A stretch of DNA of 64,000 bases from Dugong dugon. Taxonomy: Eukaryota > Chordata > Mammalia > Sirenia > Dugongidae. Location: positions 59,764,145 through 59,828,144 of the forward strand of contig CM057468.1 of assembly GCA_030035585.1 (NCBI GenBank), written 5' to 3'. Positions within the stretch are counted from its first letter, which is position 1, and every line of letters starts with the position of its first letter. Below are positions 11,613 through 22,555 of the stretch, piece after piece. Both the position numbers and the translations under genes were made by a program. The notes below the pieces were generated by a model that was given only the letters and a program-made list of their open reading frames with translations, was not told where the DNA came from and made no database searches.

Positions 11613-11845
11613 GGCACCAAACCCAAAAATCCAAACTTGTTGCTGTCAAGTAGATTCTGACATGTGGCAACCCCCTATGTTACAGAGTAGAACTTTTCTG
11701 TAGGGTTCAAATATTTCTTGGCTGTAATCTTTATGGAAGCAGATTGCCAGGTCTTCCATTCACAGCACTGGTGGGTGGGTTCCAACTGTCAATCTTTAGA
11801 TTAGTAGTTGAGCGCTGACTGTTTATACTACCCAGGGATAAACCA
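11613..11845 (-). mobile_element. AfroSINE, diverged
   Basis: It reads as the complement of an AfroSINE: TTGCTGTCAAGTAGATTCTG, ACAGAGTAGAACTTTTCTGT and the tRNA-like end GTTGAGCGCTGACTGTTTA. It is old and mutated. Confidence 0.8.
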
Positions 11846-11891
11846 AGGCCCCAAAACCAAACTAAACCTGTTGCCACCGAGTCAGTTCACA
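11846..11891 (-). mobile_element. AfroSINE 3' fragment
   Basis: A short tail segment CAAAACCAAACTAAACCTG followed by TTGCCACCGAGTCAG directly abuts the previous SINE; only the 3' end is left. Confidence 0.65.
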
Positions 11892-12520
11892 GAGGGCTTG
11901 TAAACCTTGTTTAACCAGTAAGCGGTAAAACTGCAACTGAGATTCTTGAAGACACTAGAGGTGGCAGAGGGCAACCACTGCGGACACGGGTACCAAGCCA
12001 GAGTGATACTGCTGGAGTATCAGGAGTTTGAATACCAAGGTGAGCTGTTAAAACACCCCACTCCAGCAGCAGTCTTCCTGGGCACACCCCAGCTGCAGGG
12101 GCAGGACCACTCTAAGCCTACAAAGAGATGATAGAGAAAAGATATAGCCAATGCCCTTACCAACCACTTGCCTGGACATCATACCCTTGTGAATAAACTG
12201 GTGGCCCAGAGTGACGGACACTCTAGATTATAGACACATTAACGGCTCTCACATTCTGAAAACTCTGAGCATGCTGGCATGACATACACGTTGACTATGT
12301 CACACACACTTGCCAGTTCAGACACATAGACCTTCCTAGATTACCTGAGACTGACCATCCCAGGAAAACCATCAATAACACACTGTCCCCCTTCTCAGCA
12401 TGCAGGAAGCCCCCTGGATGTACTGCCCAGGCAGCACACAAAACATAAAGGAGGCCAGCTAAGATCACTCCAAATCTTGGTGGGCCATCTGCTCTTTTAC
12501 TTTCTTTCATCTGTGTGAAA
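11892..12520. other. Unidentified GC-richer segment, possibly retroviral
   Basis: Base composition is less AT-rich than neighbours. A 61-codon plus-strand frame (11946-12131) and a 71-codon minus-strand frame (12295-12510) exist, but neither resembles a family I know. The tail GTGAATAAACTGGTGGCCC looks LTR-like. I do not assign a function. Confidence 0.3.
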
Positions 12521-13083
12521 CTTCTATGTTCATTTTCCCAGATTTTGTCTACGCATTGTTCTCATGTGATCAGTCCAGCCAGTGAATGCATTCCTGTTAA
12601 TTTTAAAATGTTGACGTTGACAAGTGACAGATAAGTAGTGACGGTTTATAAGAATTTTATGTGTTTCTAAGCATTTGTTTACTTTAACTATTGAATGTAA
12701 ACTTGGAATTTCCTCAACATGTAATGTTAAACATATGTCACCAATTTTTGAACTCAATATAACGCATAAAAGTACTTATAAAATCTCATGCACTTCGGAG
12801 TGTCACAGGAATATACTTGGGCAGAATCTGCTTATGCCTTCCGCAATATGTATTTAATCATAGAACATTACATGTTGTTTCTTCAAGAGTATGATTACTA
12901 TTCTTATCTAGTAGTAGAATTTTATGGAATACATTTTTAATTATATTAGTCATATTATATTTGTTGTTAGTTGTTTAGTTAGCATGACTAACTAAATTAG
13001 ATACAATAAATATTGTTGATCTGTTACAATGGCATATACAATCTAAGTTAACTTTGTTACAGTAGACATCAGTGACTTTTTTC
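12521..13083. other. AT-rich DNA without recognised feature
   Basis: Open frames are short and lack family similarity. Nothing further is seen. Confidence 0.5.
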
Positions 13084-13088
13084 ATTAG

Positions 13089-13557
13089 TATCATGGATTT
13101 AATTACGTTCTTCAAAAAGATATGTTGAAGTTCTAACCTCTCTACCTGTGAATGTGAACTTGTTTGGGGAAATATGGCCTTTCTTTGAAGATACTATCAA
13201 TTAAGTCATACCAGAGTAGGGTGGGTCCTAGTCCTACTCCCTTCTGAGTGTTGTCTTATAAAAGGGGAGAACGGGCATGGAGAGAGAGACCCCCACAGGG
13301 GAGAGACAGACACCAAGTGATGATGGAAACAAACGCATCCATAAGCAGGAGATGAACACCAAGTATTGTCAGCAGCCACCAGAAACTAGGAGAGAGGCAT
13401 GGTACAGTTCCTCTCTCAAAGCCTTAAGAAGGAATCAACATGGCTGATATCATCACTTGGACTTCTAGCCTCCAGAACAATGAGAAAATAGATTTCCATT
13501 CTTTAAAGCCACCAGTTTTGTTGTATTTTATTACAGTAGCCTTAGAAAACTAAGACA
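13089..13557 (+). mobile_element. MaLR (MLT1-like) solo LTR
   Basis: The segment has the MLT1 order of motifs: AAAAAGATATGTTGAAG near the start, TTATAAAAGGGG in the middle, ACTTCTAGCCTCCAGAAC and a terminal CTAAGACA. Flanks ATTAG (13084-13088) and ATTGG (13558-13562) fit a 5-bp target duplication with one change. It is more diverged than the copies at 5316 and 43752. Confidence 0.8.
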
Positions 13558-13562
13558 ATTGG

Positions 13563-14630
13563 ACTTCAGAGTCTACAAGCAAACCCTACTTGAGGACTTG
13601 TGATCAATGACAAAGATAAGGAAATTATTTCCTTTGGATCATCTGCCAGATTACACTTTACTAGGATGAAACAACCCTGCACATACGTGTCAGTTCAATG
13701 ATGTGGCCATTCCTTCTATTGTACTTGCCCTCGGGGATAGTTCTTGACAGGACTCTGGTGATGAATTGGATTTTGTTTAATTGCTTATGTAGAACAGTCC
13801 AATAGAACATAGTTTGAGTCCTCAATAGTGATTCATATTCCGTAACATTTCTGAGTTGTTTATAAAGTGTTAAGGCAATGTTTTTCTCTATCTTATGTGA
13901 GGACACTATGTAGATATGCTCAAAAACATCTTCTGTTTTTATAATAAATAATTTCCAGGGATTTGCTTTCCCAAATCTGCAAAGAAATATTTCTTTTATT
14001 ATGTTACAGAATGTTGATAAGACTTGTGCTGAGGTTTTGTGTGTAAACCGATTTCCTCATCTATGAATGGAGAGATTCCTACTCTAGACTACAAATTTTC
14101 CAACAGACAAGGCTGCTACTTCCAAGTTCACCTCCAAGATATGTGGGTCTTGGCGGTGTTCCTCTATCTATACATCTAAATCTGGAGGGACAGTTGATAG
14201 AAGTGTTTCGACTCCATCTTATACCTAACGGGTACTCATCTGAGTGGGGCTGGGCTATACTGTTGCAGAAACGTCTGTGAGTATTCGGTTCACAGAGCTG
14301 GGTAGTCTGCAATTGTCTGTTGTAAAATTATAACATAATGGATACAAAAACATACACTCTTCCCAGAACTCTCCTTCTTGTTTGTTCTATAATTTTTTAA
14401 GGTTATTATCAATCTCAGGATTATTGAAACATCTTGTCTCTGCTGTCCTCAAAACTTTTGTGACCTAGAATAGATGTTTCTGAGTAAATATAAGAAGAGA
14501 GGAACAGGTACCTAACTGTAGTGGAGGCTGGGAAAGGCCTTAACCAGTGGTGCACCTGTCTCTTAGCTGGAGCCAGTGTTGGCTGTTAACAACTCTCAGA
14601 AGCTCACTTATCTGGAAAATTGCTCCTGGG
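13563..14630. other. Unassigned sequence with two chance-like frames
   Basis: Minus-strand frames at 13661-13906 and 14079-14312 (60-80 codons) show no known domain. The second is unusually rich in Cys, Arg and Ser and could be a fragment of a processed pseudogene, but no poly(A) or duplication supports this. Confidence 0.35.
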
Positions 14631-14705
14631 CCGGTGGTTCTCAAACTCTACCATGTATCAGAATTATTTGGAGGGTGATTAAACCACAGATTTTTGGTTA
14701 TTAAA
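14631..14705. mobile_element. MER5A fragment (hAT-Charlie)
   Basis: GGTTCTCAAACTCTACCATG, then ATCAGAATTATTTGGAGGG and a TTAAACCACAGAT end match one half of MER5A; the other half is missing. Confidence 0.75.
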
Positions 14706-15313
14706 TAACCAAATTGGGTATTTTACTAACTCTCCCTGGCATTTGTAAGTGATACAAAGGACTCTCATCAAACCTACTGGGAGCTTGAACAGGAAAGGGA
14801 GATAAAGATGTGATGTGGTGATTGAGACCGACACACACAAAAGTGACACAGAAAGTAGAAAGCAGCAGAGAGGAGAGAGAAGGAGAAAATAAGCATAAAT
14901 CTACCTAGATTCCTATTAACTTTCTAGCTCCTAGTTTTAGCATCTCATGAGACCCAGAAGTACCCCCTACTTGTGAATTTTAAGCAATACCTTTCATTCC
15001 TGTTGGCAAATTTCTCTTTGCTTTAGCTGGCGTTTTCTTTTTTTTCCACTACTACAAAATGGCCCCTAGCTAAGACAATTCTCAGCATCTTTCACAGTGT
15101 TCAGTAAATGGTAGGTTTAAAATAACACTTTAAAGGATGAATAAATGGGTATACTGTTAATAGTGTTTGCTTTTGTTGTTGTTTTAAGATATAAGGGAAA
15201 GGAAAAACTTCATGAAGTGGCAAATGTAATTCAATATTGGAGAAGAAGATATTGCCATAAAAACTGAAAGAAGATTTCAAAAATCATGGCAGTCTGACTG
15301 GGTTCATTAAAAG
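14706..15313. other. Non-coding DNA, nothing recognised
   Basis: A purine-rich patch (AGAGAGGAGAGAGAAGGAG, about 14866-14885) is the only local structure. Confidence 0.5.
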
Positions 15314-15502
15314 CAGTGTTTCTCAGAGTGTGGTCTACTGGCTAGCAGTATTGGCATACTTGAGAGCTTTCTAGAAATGCAAATTATTGGGCCCCACTCA
15401 GACATAATTAACCAATTAAACTCTGGAGGTGGGGTCAGCTATCTGTAGCTTAACTAGCCCTCCAGGTGATTCTGATGTACACAGAAGTGTGAGAAACCAC
15501 TG
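15314..15502. mobile_element. MER5A, full length (189 bp)
   Basis: A non-autonomous hAT-Charlie element with terminal CAGTGTTTCTCAGAG and GTGTGAGAAACCACTG forming inverted ends, and the inner GGGCCCCACTCAGAC. Length equals the usual 189 bp. No convincing 8-bp duplication survives. Confidence 0.9.
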
Positions 15503-15625
15503 AGGTAAATAAGTCAGCAGCCTATATATGCTATAACTGAGGATCATAATGGCACTGAGTCTAGTATAGGCGATCTCAAGAAGGCAGAGAAACATCATGT
15601 TCTAGAGACCTTTACATCAAAATAT

Positions 15626-15828
15626 AGGAGTCCCTGGATGGCACAAATGGTTATGGTCTCAACTGCTAGCCAAAAGATTGGTGGCTCAAACACACCTAGA
15701 GGCACCTCGGGAAATGGCCCGGTGACCTTAATTCTGAAAAATCAGCCAATGAAAACCCTGCCCACACTTCTCCTCTGACACTCTTGGGGTTGCCATGAGT
15801 TGAAATCGACTCTATAGCAACTAAAAAC
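15626..15828 (+). mobile_element. AfroSINE, long type
   Basis: Starts GGAGTCCCTGGATGGCAC and ends GTTGAAATCGACTCTATAGC, with the inner GAGGCACCTCGGGAAA. Nearly full length. Confidence 0.9.
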
Positions 15829-15919
15829 ACATCAAAATATGTTTAACATTAAACATTTAGATGCTTAAAAACTAAACACCAATTTTCAAAAAATTCTCTT
15901 GTGAGACATATGAGAATAC

Positions 15920-16102
15920 CAAAAAAAAAAAAAAAAAAAAAAAAAACCAAAAACAAACCCTTTGCCATCGAGTCAGACTCATAGCGACTCTATTGGACAG
16001 AGTAGCATTGCCCCATAGGGTTTCCAAGGAGCGCCTGTGGATTTGACCTGCCGACCTTTTGGTTAACAGCTGAACTCTTAACCACTACGCCACCAGGGTT
16101 TC
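15920..16102 (-). mobile_element. AfroSINE, short type, with target duplication
   Basis: The complement carries GAGTCAGACTCATAGCGAC, CCCCATAGGGTTTCCAAGGA and a tRNA-like end CTCTTAACCACTACGCCACC. A long A tract marks the tail side. Flanks CATATGAGAATAC (15907-15919) and CATATGACAATAC (16103-16115) form a 13-bp duplication with one mismatch, showing insertion by L1 machinery. Confidence 0.95.
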
Positions 16103-16309
16103 CATATGACAATACAGTATTAGAAAACTAAACTTTTACTGAATTCTTAGGGCAAATGAGTTGAAGAATTTTTCACATTTAAATATGAATATGGAGAATA
16201 TTTTTTTATTTGTAAAGCACCAACAAACATTAAAATAATAACAATACCATCATTTTTTAAAAATATAATGTAAAGAAAATTTTGCTAACTCAATTCTCCA
16301 ATATATTCA

Positions 16310-17035
16310 TAGAGGTAACCCCTGACAATGTTAAACTTTACCTGAGCCCTCTGCTCCTGAAAAACAGTGGAGGGTTAGGAGATTCCCCTACTCTTTAGTG
16401 TTTCTGACTGACTGCTAAAAACCACCTTTCCACAGACATAAGACTACTCTTTCTTGTGGCTCCCCTAAGACTCATGGATGATTGCCTTGTTTACCTGTGA
16501 CAAGGCCAGACACAGGCCCTCCAAATTCCCACTCTTCGTCTCATAAATGATTAGCTGACCTATTTGACCACCTAAAACTAGCTAAACACAGAGATAAACA
16601 TTTTTTATTTAGCTAAATAAAACTTCCTCTGATTACAAAACAATTCTAACTGTAGAATCACCCCAACCTAAAGCCTGTCTACTTTTCCTTATAAAAGTCT
16701 AAGGCTAAACCACCCTGCTGAGTCACTCTGATGTTAGGATCTGGGTTGCTTTCCCTATTAACTAGCTGCTGGCAAGTTGATTTCAATTCCTGGTGACCAC
16801 ATGTGTGTCTGAGTAGAACTGTGCCCCATAAGGTTTTCAATGGCTGATTTTTTGGAAGCAGATCACCAGGATGTTCTTCCAAGGTGCCTCTGGGTGGACT
16901 CAAACTTCCATCCTTTCGGTTAACATCTTATCACATTAACCACTTGCATCATCCAAGGATTCCACTCCCCCTATTACAATAGTGTAAATAAAACCAATTT
17001 TCTTACATGTCTTTTTTGAGTTTGACACCCCTATT
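16310..17035 (+). mobile_element. ERV1-like solo LTR interrupted by a SINE
   Basis: LTR-like layout: a U3-like part, a TATA-type CCTTATAAAAG near 16688, then GCTGAGTCACTCTGATG and GGGTTGCTTTCCCTATTA. After the SINE an AATAAAACC signal (about 16987) is followed by TTTCTTACATG. No internal region or clear duplication was found, so family and ends are provisional. Confidence 0.55.
16759..16964 (-). mobile_element. AfroSINE, long type, inside LTR
   Basis: Complement of the long type: TCTGAGTAGAACTGTGCCCC, AAGGTGCCTCTGGGTGGAC and TAACCACTTGCATCATCC. It splits the LTR between its TATA-like box and AATAAA signal. Confidence 0.9.
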
Positions 17036-18021
17036 AACAAAGTTATACATATTCTTCCAAGCTTTATGAAATAGTTTCAAAGCTTTTATCATTTAAGCTA
17101 AGAGTTTCCCAATCTTAAGCACTAATGATTTTAAGATATAATAAAATGATTTGGTATTCAGTCATATTATTCCCAAAAATAATTAAATCATACATTGCTT
17201 CAAAAATCAAGTCATGATTTTAAGTTTAGTTTAGATAAATTTGTGATATTGTAAGAAGCCACTATTCTTCAAAACATTTTTATTTTAATAGATTTAATGG
17301 AAAATGCCTATATTATTAAAATAGCCTTCCAGTATTCTGACAGTTTGTTGAGTTACACATAATCTTGTTGGCACATAATCTGAGATAAAGACAAATAAAG
17401 AAAAATATTAAATATCCTAATTCTAATCACACATTCTTTCAAGATGCTCATAAGTGGTATCTCTTGCAATTCTACATTCTGAGAACCACAGACTTTGATA
17501 GTCAAATTCAGTTATATCCCATACTTGGCAGTATACATTCTTGTAACAGGATGTTCCAATAGGAATCTTTCTGTTTCAGTTTTGGCTGAGACTTCAAATT
17601 CCAAGAAGAAAACAATAGCAAGCAAGCGCTTCCACATTCCACACTGAAATGATCAACTGCCTATATAACTAACAAAGGAAGTAACTAGGAAAACAAAAAT
17701 GAAAACAGTTTTTTCAAACCCTAGCTGAATGTTCACTACAGTATAAAAATTTTGATACTGAAGAAGCTAAGAGAATTTTTCGCGGGGGTGGGGGGGATAG
17801 TTGTTGAACTGCTGTGGCATTTTTTTTCCCTTCCCTCTATTCAAAGAGGCAGAAAAGCAAGGGGGTGCTTTATCTTTACCTGATGTGAATAAAGAAGTTT
17901 TTTTCTAATCAACTGAAGATCTTGATATATACCCCCTGGTGTTAGGGTTAGAGTATGTAGGAGCCTGAGGAATCTGAAAGACGGAGAGAGAGACAGAAGG
18001 GAGCCATCACAAATTTCGCTG
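17036..18021. other. AT-rich DNA with a G tract
   Basis: No gene or repeat is recognised. A CGCGGGGGTGGGGGGG run lies at about 17780-17795. A 72-codon minus-strand frame (17841-18059) has no known domain. Confidence 0.45.
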
Positions 18022-18072
18022 CAATAATGTGTGAGTGTTTTCTGTGATCCGGGAAACACTCACACATTATTG
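18022..18072. repeat. Perfect 19-bp inverted repeat, 13-nt loop
   Basis: CAATAATGTGTGAGTGTTT (18022-18040) is exactly complementary to 18054-18072, with TCTGTGATCCGGG between. RNA from either strand would fold into a strong hairpin. Whether it is transcribed cannot be told from sequence. Confidence 0.9.
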
Positions 18073-18429
18073 GGCCAAGAGGAAAGAGCTGGCCAGGAAT
18101 GGATTTAAATTATGACCAAAAGAACCATCTGCAGGTTTGATATTACCCCCAGCCACCGGGGTACACCTTTAGAAACCCAAGGAATTTTGGGTTAGAGAGG
18201 GAAGGACAAACAGAAAAGATGTATCGCTTGAGTAACAGGAATGGCAATAGAATAGAGAAAGAGAAAGAGTCAAATTTAAACATTTACCAAAATAAGATCA
18301 CAAAAGTATTAGACTAGTAAAACTATTCCTGTCTCTGCCTTTCTTTTCTCCTTACTTCTTAAGCTCTGTAGGATATAGAAAAATATTAAATTTGGGTTGG
18401 GGAAGTGGAGAAAAAGAAGCAAATTCTAC
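18073..18429. other. Purine-rich non-coding DNA
   Basis: Nothing recognised apart from AGAGAAAGAGAAAGAG near 18254. Confidence 0.45.
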
Positions 18430-18760
18430 ACAAAATCTTTTACAAAATTGAAGAAGGAACACTTTCAATTTTATTAGACCATCATTACTCTAATATCAAA
18501 ACCAGAGAAAAACATTACAAGAAAACTAGAGACAAATATTCCTCACAAAAATAGATGCAATACATTCCTAACAAAATTTTAGCAAATCCAATACAATATA
18601 CAAAAAGAGTATATCATGAATAAGTAAGTTTATCCCACCCTAAAAAGGCAAAACCATGTGATCATGTCAACAGATATAGAAAAAGTGTTTGACAAAATAT
18701 TTTATCATTTTGTGATAAAAATTCTCAGCAAACTATGATAGAAGGGAATTTTATCAAACT

Positions 18761-19242
18761 ATATGGAGATGGAGTTGGCTTTCTAGGGATTGAAAAAGCT
18801 CTTTATCTCTGGTGATGACTAGATGTCTGGATTTTTATTCCTGGACAAAATAAGGGCACTAGAGATCACAATGGGCTATTTAAAGTTTGAAACTCCCCTA
18901 GAGACCCCCAGGGTCAGTTTCTTTACTGATGTTTATATCTGGCCTAACTGCATTGAGAAGCCTGGCTCAATTACTTAACGGACCAGCGAAAGCTTCTCAG
19001 GAACCTCTCAAATCTAAAATCTCTTGCACAGATTAGCTGGTTCAAGCCAGAGACATAGTGTTGTATATGTCTGGTTCACATGTGTGAATAATGGGCCTGG
19101 TGAACCAAGTGCCTTGTGAAATGTCTCTCAGATGCCTGATGCTTGCCTGCATTCTTTTTCTCCTTCTATACTTTATCCTTTACCTGTAAATGAAAGCCCC
19201 ATACGTGTATTCTTTGTGGAGTCTGGTGAATACTTTCACATA
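18761..19242. mobile_element. Unidentified 482-bp insertion in old L1
   Basis: L1 sequence stops at 18760 and resumes after 19250. The insert is bordered by an 8-bp direct repeat ATCAAACT (18753-18760 and 19243-19250). Inside, GTTGTATATGTCTGGTTCAC and AAATGAAAGCCCCATACG look like the R-U5 part of a gammaretrovirus-like LTR, but terminal TG/CA cannot be matched to the duplication. An A10 run follows the right repeat. Confidence 0.5.
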
Positions 19243-19603
19243 ATCAAACTGGGAAAAAAAAAACGTTTACAACCTGATAAAGGGTGTCTATAAAACACTA
19301 ACAGCTAACATCCTGCTTAATGGTGAGAGACGGAATGCCTTCCCTCTAAGATCAGGAATAAAAAAGGTGGTCCACTCTTATTTCTATTCTATCTTATACT
19401 GGAGGTTCTATCTTATGCAGTCAGGTATAAAAATAAATAAAAAGCAGACAAATTGATAAGGAAGAAGTAAAATTTTGCTTAGTAGCAAAGGACAAAAATT
19501 TTTATGTAGAAAATCCTACAAAATCGACAAAGAAATCTATTGGAACTAGTAAGTGAGTTTAAAAATGTTGCAGGATACAAGATACAAGATCAAATTACAA
19601 AGT

Positions 19604-20673
19604 TGTGGTGCAATGGATCACTTTTATATGGTCTTTCTAGCCATGATCTTGTAACTGCCATCAAATGAATGGCGAAGCTATGCAAATGAGGTGCTTGTGG
19701 TCCACCAAGGGGATTCGACAGCTTACTAATAATGCAAATAAGGTGCATTGCACACTTTTGTGGGTGGGACCATGCAAGTAAGGTGTATAGAATCCTAACG
19801 AGGGGATTGGTCAGTTTTGCCATCCTGCTAGGCTTAAAATGAGCCATCCCAGAGGCAGACGGGGGGACCTCACTACCACCAAGAAGAAGAGATGAGAGTG
19901 GAGTGCATCCTTTGGACCTGGGGTGAGACAGTTGTAACACCAGAGTTGGCTCAAGATGGGGAGAAGCAGCAGCAGAGAAATGTCAGGAACAGAACCAGGA
20001 GACCAGCATAAGATGGTGCAGTGGGTTTCCTGGTCCATGGAACAAGACAGTTACAGTGAGTGTGCTGACCCATAGGCCAAGAGAATGGACAGCCTTTGAG
20101 CAGGAGGCTTCCTGGTGGAGTGGGGTGCCTTGGGGCACTTGTTGGTGGAGCTACGCTTTCTGACCCATGGAGCGAGAGAACAGATCACCTTCAGCAGGAG
20201 GCTTATTGGCAGAGTAGGGTGACCCTAGGCACTTACTGGTGGAGATAAAGAGCTTTGTAACACTTGCCTGAACAGGGCAGAGGCCTGAAAAGCCCAAGAG
20301 GCCCAACAGGCTGAGGGGCCTAGAGGCTGAGGGAGAGGCTTGCCTGCGAACACGGCCAAGAAGTTGTCCTGACTGAAGAACTGTATCCTGAGTCGTTCCT
20401 GATGCTGAATTTCAACCTGTTACTTCCCTAATGAACCCCAGAATCATTAGTATTGTCTGTGAGTTCTGTGTGGCCATTGCAATGAATTACTGAACACAGT
20501 AGAGAAGCAGAGAGTGCTATGGGAGGGATGGCTGGTGTCAGAATTAGTGAAAAGATTGGAGGGAGGAAGTATGTCTGACCTCCACTTCACAGGAATCAGC
20601 CTTGGCCTAATGCTGATGACTCCCTCTCCCCTTGTGAAGTTAGTGGAGGTCACATGCTGTTCACATGCCATTT
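19604..20673 (+). mobile_element. Unidentified 1.07-kb LTR-like insertion in old L1
   Basis: It lies between L1 blocks that join cleanly (..CAAATTACAAAGTT / TTACAAAAGTTAATTG..), suggesting a duplication of about 10 bp. The insert is GC-richer than the L1. A core CTACCACCAAGAAGAAGAG then GCATCCTTTGGACCTGGGGT near 19873-19924 closely resembles the middle of the MaLR-type LTR at 5316 (5570-5622). The orientation given follows that core. The 116- and 75-codon minus-strand frames inside have no known domain. Confidence 0.55.
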
Positions 20674-20710
20674 TTACAAAAGTTAATTGTATGTATTTCT
20701 ATTACAGTTA

Positions 20711-20850
20711 TAAGTCCCTGGGTGGTACAAACGGTCGAAAGGTTGATGGTTGAAACTCATTCAGAGGTGTCTCAGAGGACAGTCCTGGTGATCTGATTCT
20801 GAAAGATCACAGCCTTCAAAATCCTCTGAAGCAGTTCTACTCTGCATACA
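20711..20850 (+). mobile_element. AfroSINE, long type, internal deletion
   Basis: AGTCCCTGGGTGGTACAAAC, CAGAGGTGTCTCAGAGGACA and AAGCAGTTCTACTCTGCATA are present; the 3' end is missing. It interrupts L1 between TGTATGTATTTC and GCTAGCAGTGAAC. Confidence 0.85.
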
Positions 20851-21465
20851 TTATGCTAGCAGTGAACAATAGGAAATTTGAATTATAAAACAACAACTTT
20901 TGCAATAGTAGGAAAAATATAAAATACTTAGGGATAAATTTTACAAAGATGCACAAGATCTGTATACGAAAACTAAAAACAGTTCTTGGAACAAATTAAA
21001 TGCCTACATGTATGGAGAAATATATTGCATTCATAGACCAGAATACTCAGTAATTTTAAGATAATAATTCCCTGCACATTCATCTTTAGATTCAATGCAA
21101 ACCCAATCAAAATTCCAACAGCCTTGGTTGTAGAAACTGACAAGCTGTTTCTCAAATTTATATGGGAATAGAAAAGACCTTGAATAGTAATACATTTTTG
21201 AAAAATACAAGTTTGGGTTTAACAAAGATTTTTAAATGACATAAAAAAGGAAGAAAAAAATCAGTTAAATAGTTATCATCAAAATTAAGTGTTTTGCTTT
21301 TCAAATGACACTGCTATTAAAACATAAAAGCCAGGAAAGGACTGTGAGAAAATATTTTCAAGACATGTATCTGACAAAGGACTTGAATCCAGAATATATA
21401 AAAAAATCTAATTCAATAGTAAGAATATAAATGACCCAATTTAAAAATGGGCAAAATATTTTAAG

Positions 21466-22264
21466 ACACACTTGTTTTTTATCTTTATGTTTTTAAGCCT
21501 AGTCATAGCCTACACTACTTTAAGCTATCAGCACTGATTACAGATGATAACGTCTTAAGTATTTCCAAACCTATAGAGAATGAGTAAATAAATCTTCTGT
21601 CATAAAATGCATATGTTTTCTATAGTCTTTATGAAAGTCAGCAACGGAATAAACTAATGTGGATGTTCAAACTACTAAACACACCAGTTCAGCGACGCCG
21701 TAACAGGCTTTCTGTTCAGTTTTGGTGCCTTTTTTGTTTGTAGTCTAGACATAGCCTGTGTTTCTTAGACATGTTTATAGATGAGTTGGAAAGGTGGTCT
21801 AAATAAAGGCATTACTGAAAGACAAAGCATCTTTTTGTTATACGTTGTTGTTATTAAGAAAAGATTCCCAAGGAGAGCTTCTGGCAATGAGTCATATATT
21901 CTGACAGATGTTTTCTACAGATGAGAGCTCAACTCCACCTTTCCCAAAAATGTAAGTTTTAGAAGGAGAGGCCTTTCTTTCAGGAGCCTTTGGGAAATAA
22001 ATTTTAGTGTAGACTGTGTTTCTTAAAACCACTCCTATCATTGTTTGAAATCCAATGGCAAAGGTCTTTTCTGGTAAATAAATGATTTTAAAACTTTAAA
22101 TGTTTCAACATTATCTTGCTCTTAGACTCAAAGATACAGCCTTCCACGAGAACTTGAAAAAAGAGAAAACACTAAGAAAGTTAATTTTATCTCATGAACG
22201 TGAAACTGACTGAGAAAATGATGGTTCTTTGTTTCCGAAAATATGGAAGAAACTTTAAAAATTA
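21466..22264. other. Non-coding DNA, nothing recognised
   Basis: No repeat family or gene could be supported. Confidence 0.5.
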
Positions 22265-22510
22265 CCTGATCCAAGTCCCTCCTTTCATAGAAGAAGAAAC
22301 TGAGGCCCGGAGCAGGTAGGGATTGGAGCCAGGACCAAAAACCACAAGCCGTGATTCTACTTCTAGCCCAGTGTTCTTTTCATTACTTCTGGATGACAGG
22401 AGGAAATAATCTCTGACAACATAATTAAGACCACTTAGTGAGGTCAAATAACTTGCCCAACATCAAGTAGCTAGCAATTGGCAATGCTGAGAAAAGAATC
22501 TAGATATCTG
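22265..22510 (-). mobile_element. MIR SINE, in two pieces
   Basis: GAAGAAACTGAGGCCCGGAG (22291) and GAGGTCAAATAACTTGCCCA (22439) are MIR-complement motifs separated by about 130 bases of diverged sequence. Confidence 0.6.
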
Positions 22511-22555
22511 GGATCCCAAATCCCATGATTTATATTATGTTGCTATATTCTTTAG

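Larger units (their letters stand above)
18430..21465 (+). mobile_element. Old L1 ORF2 fragment, split by insertions
   Basis: Sense-strand L1 ORF2 pieces appear in order: ACAAAATTTTAGCAAATCC (18569), the AAAAAGTGTTTGACAAAAT block, AACCTGATAAAGGGTGTCT (19270), GTTGCAGGATACAAGAT (19567) and, after the interruptions, the AAAATACTTAGGGATAAATTTT block (20922). It is heavily mutated. Three insertions break it: 18761-19242, 19604-20673 and an AfroSINE at 20711-20850. Joining the flanks restores L1 order, which fixes the insertion points. Confidence 0.8.

Noticed and set aside
12295-12510. 71-codon minus-strand frame with a hydrophobic start, possible secreted peptide
   Set aside because: The hydrophobic segment is not backed by any similarity, splice site or promoter.
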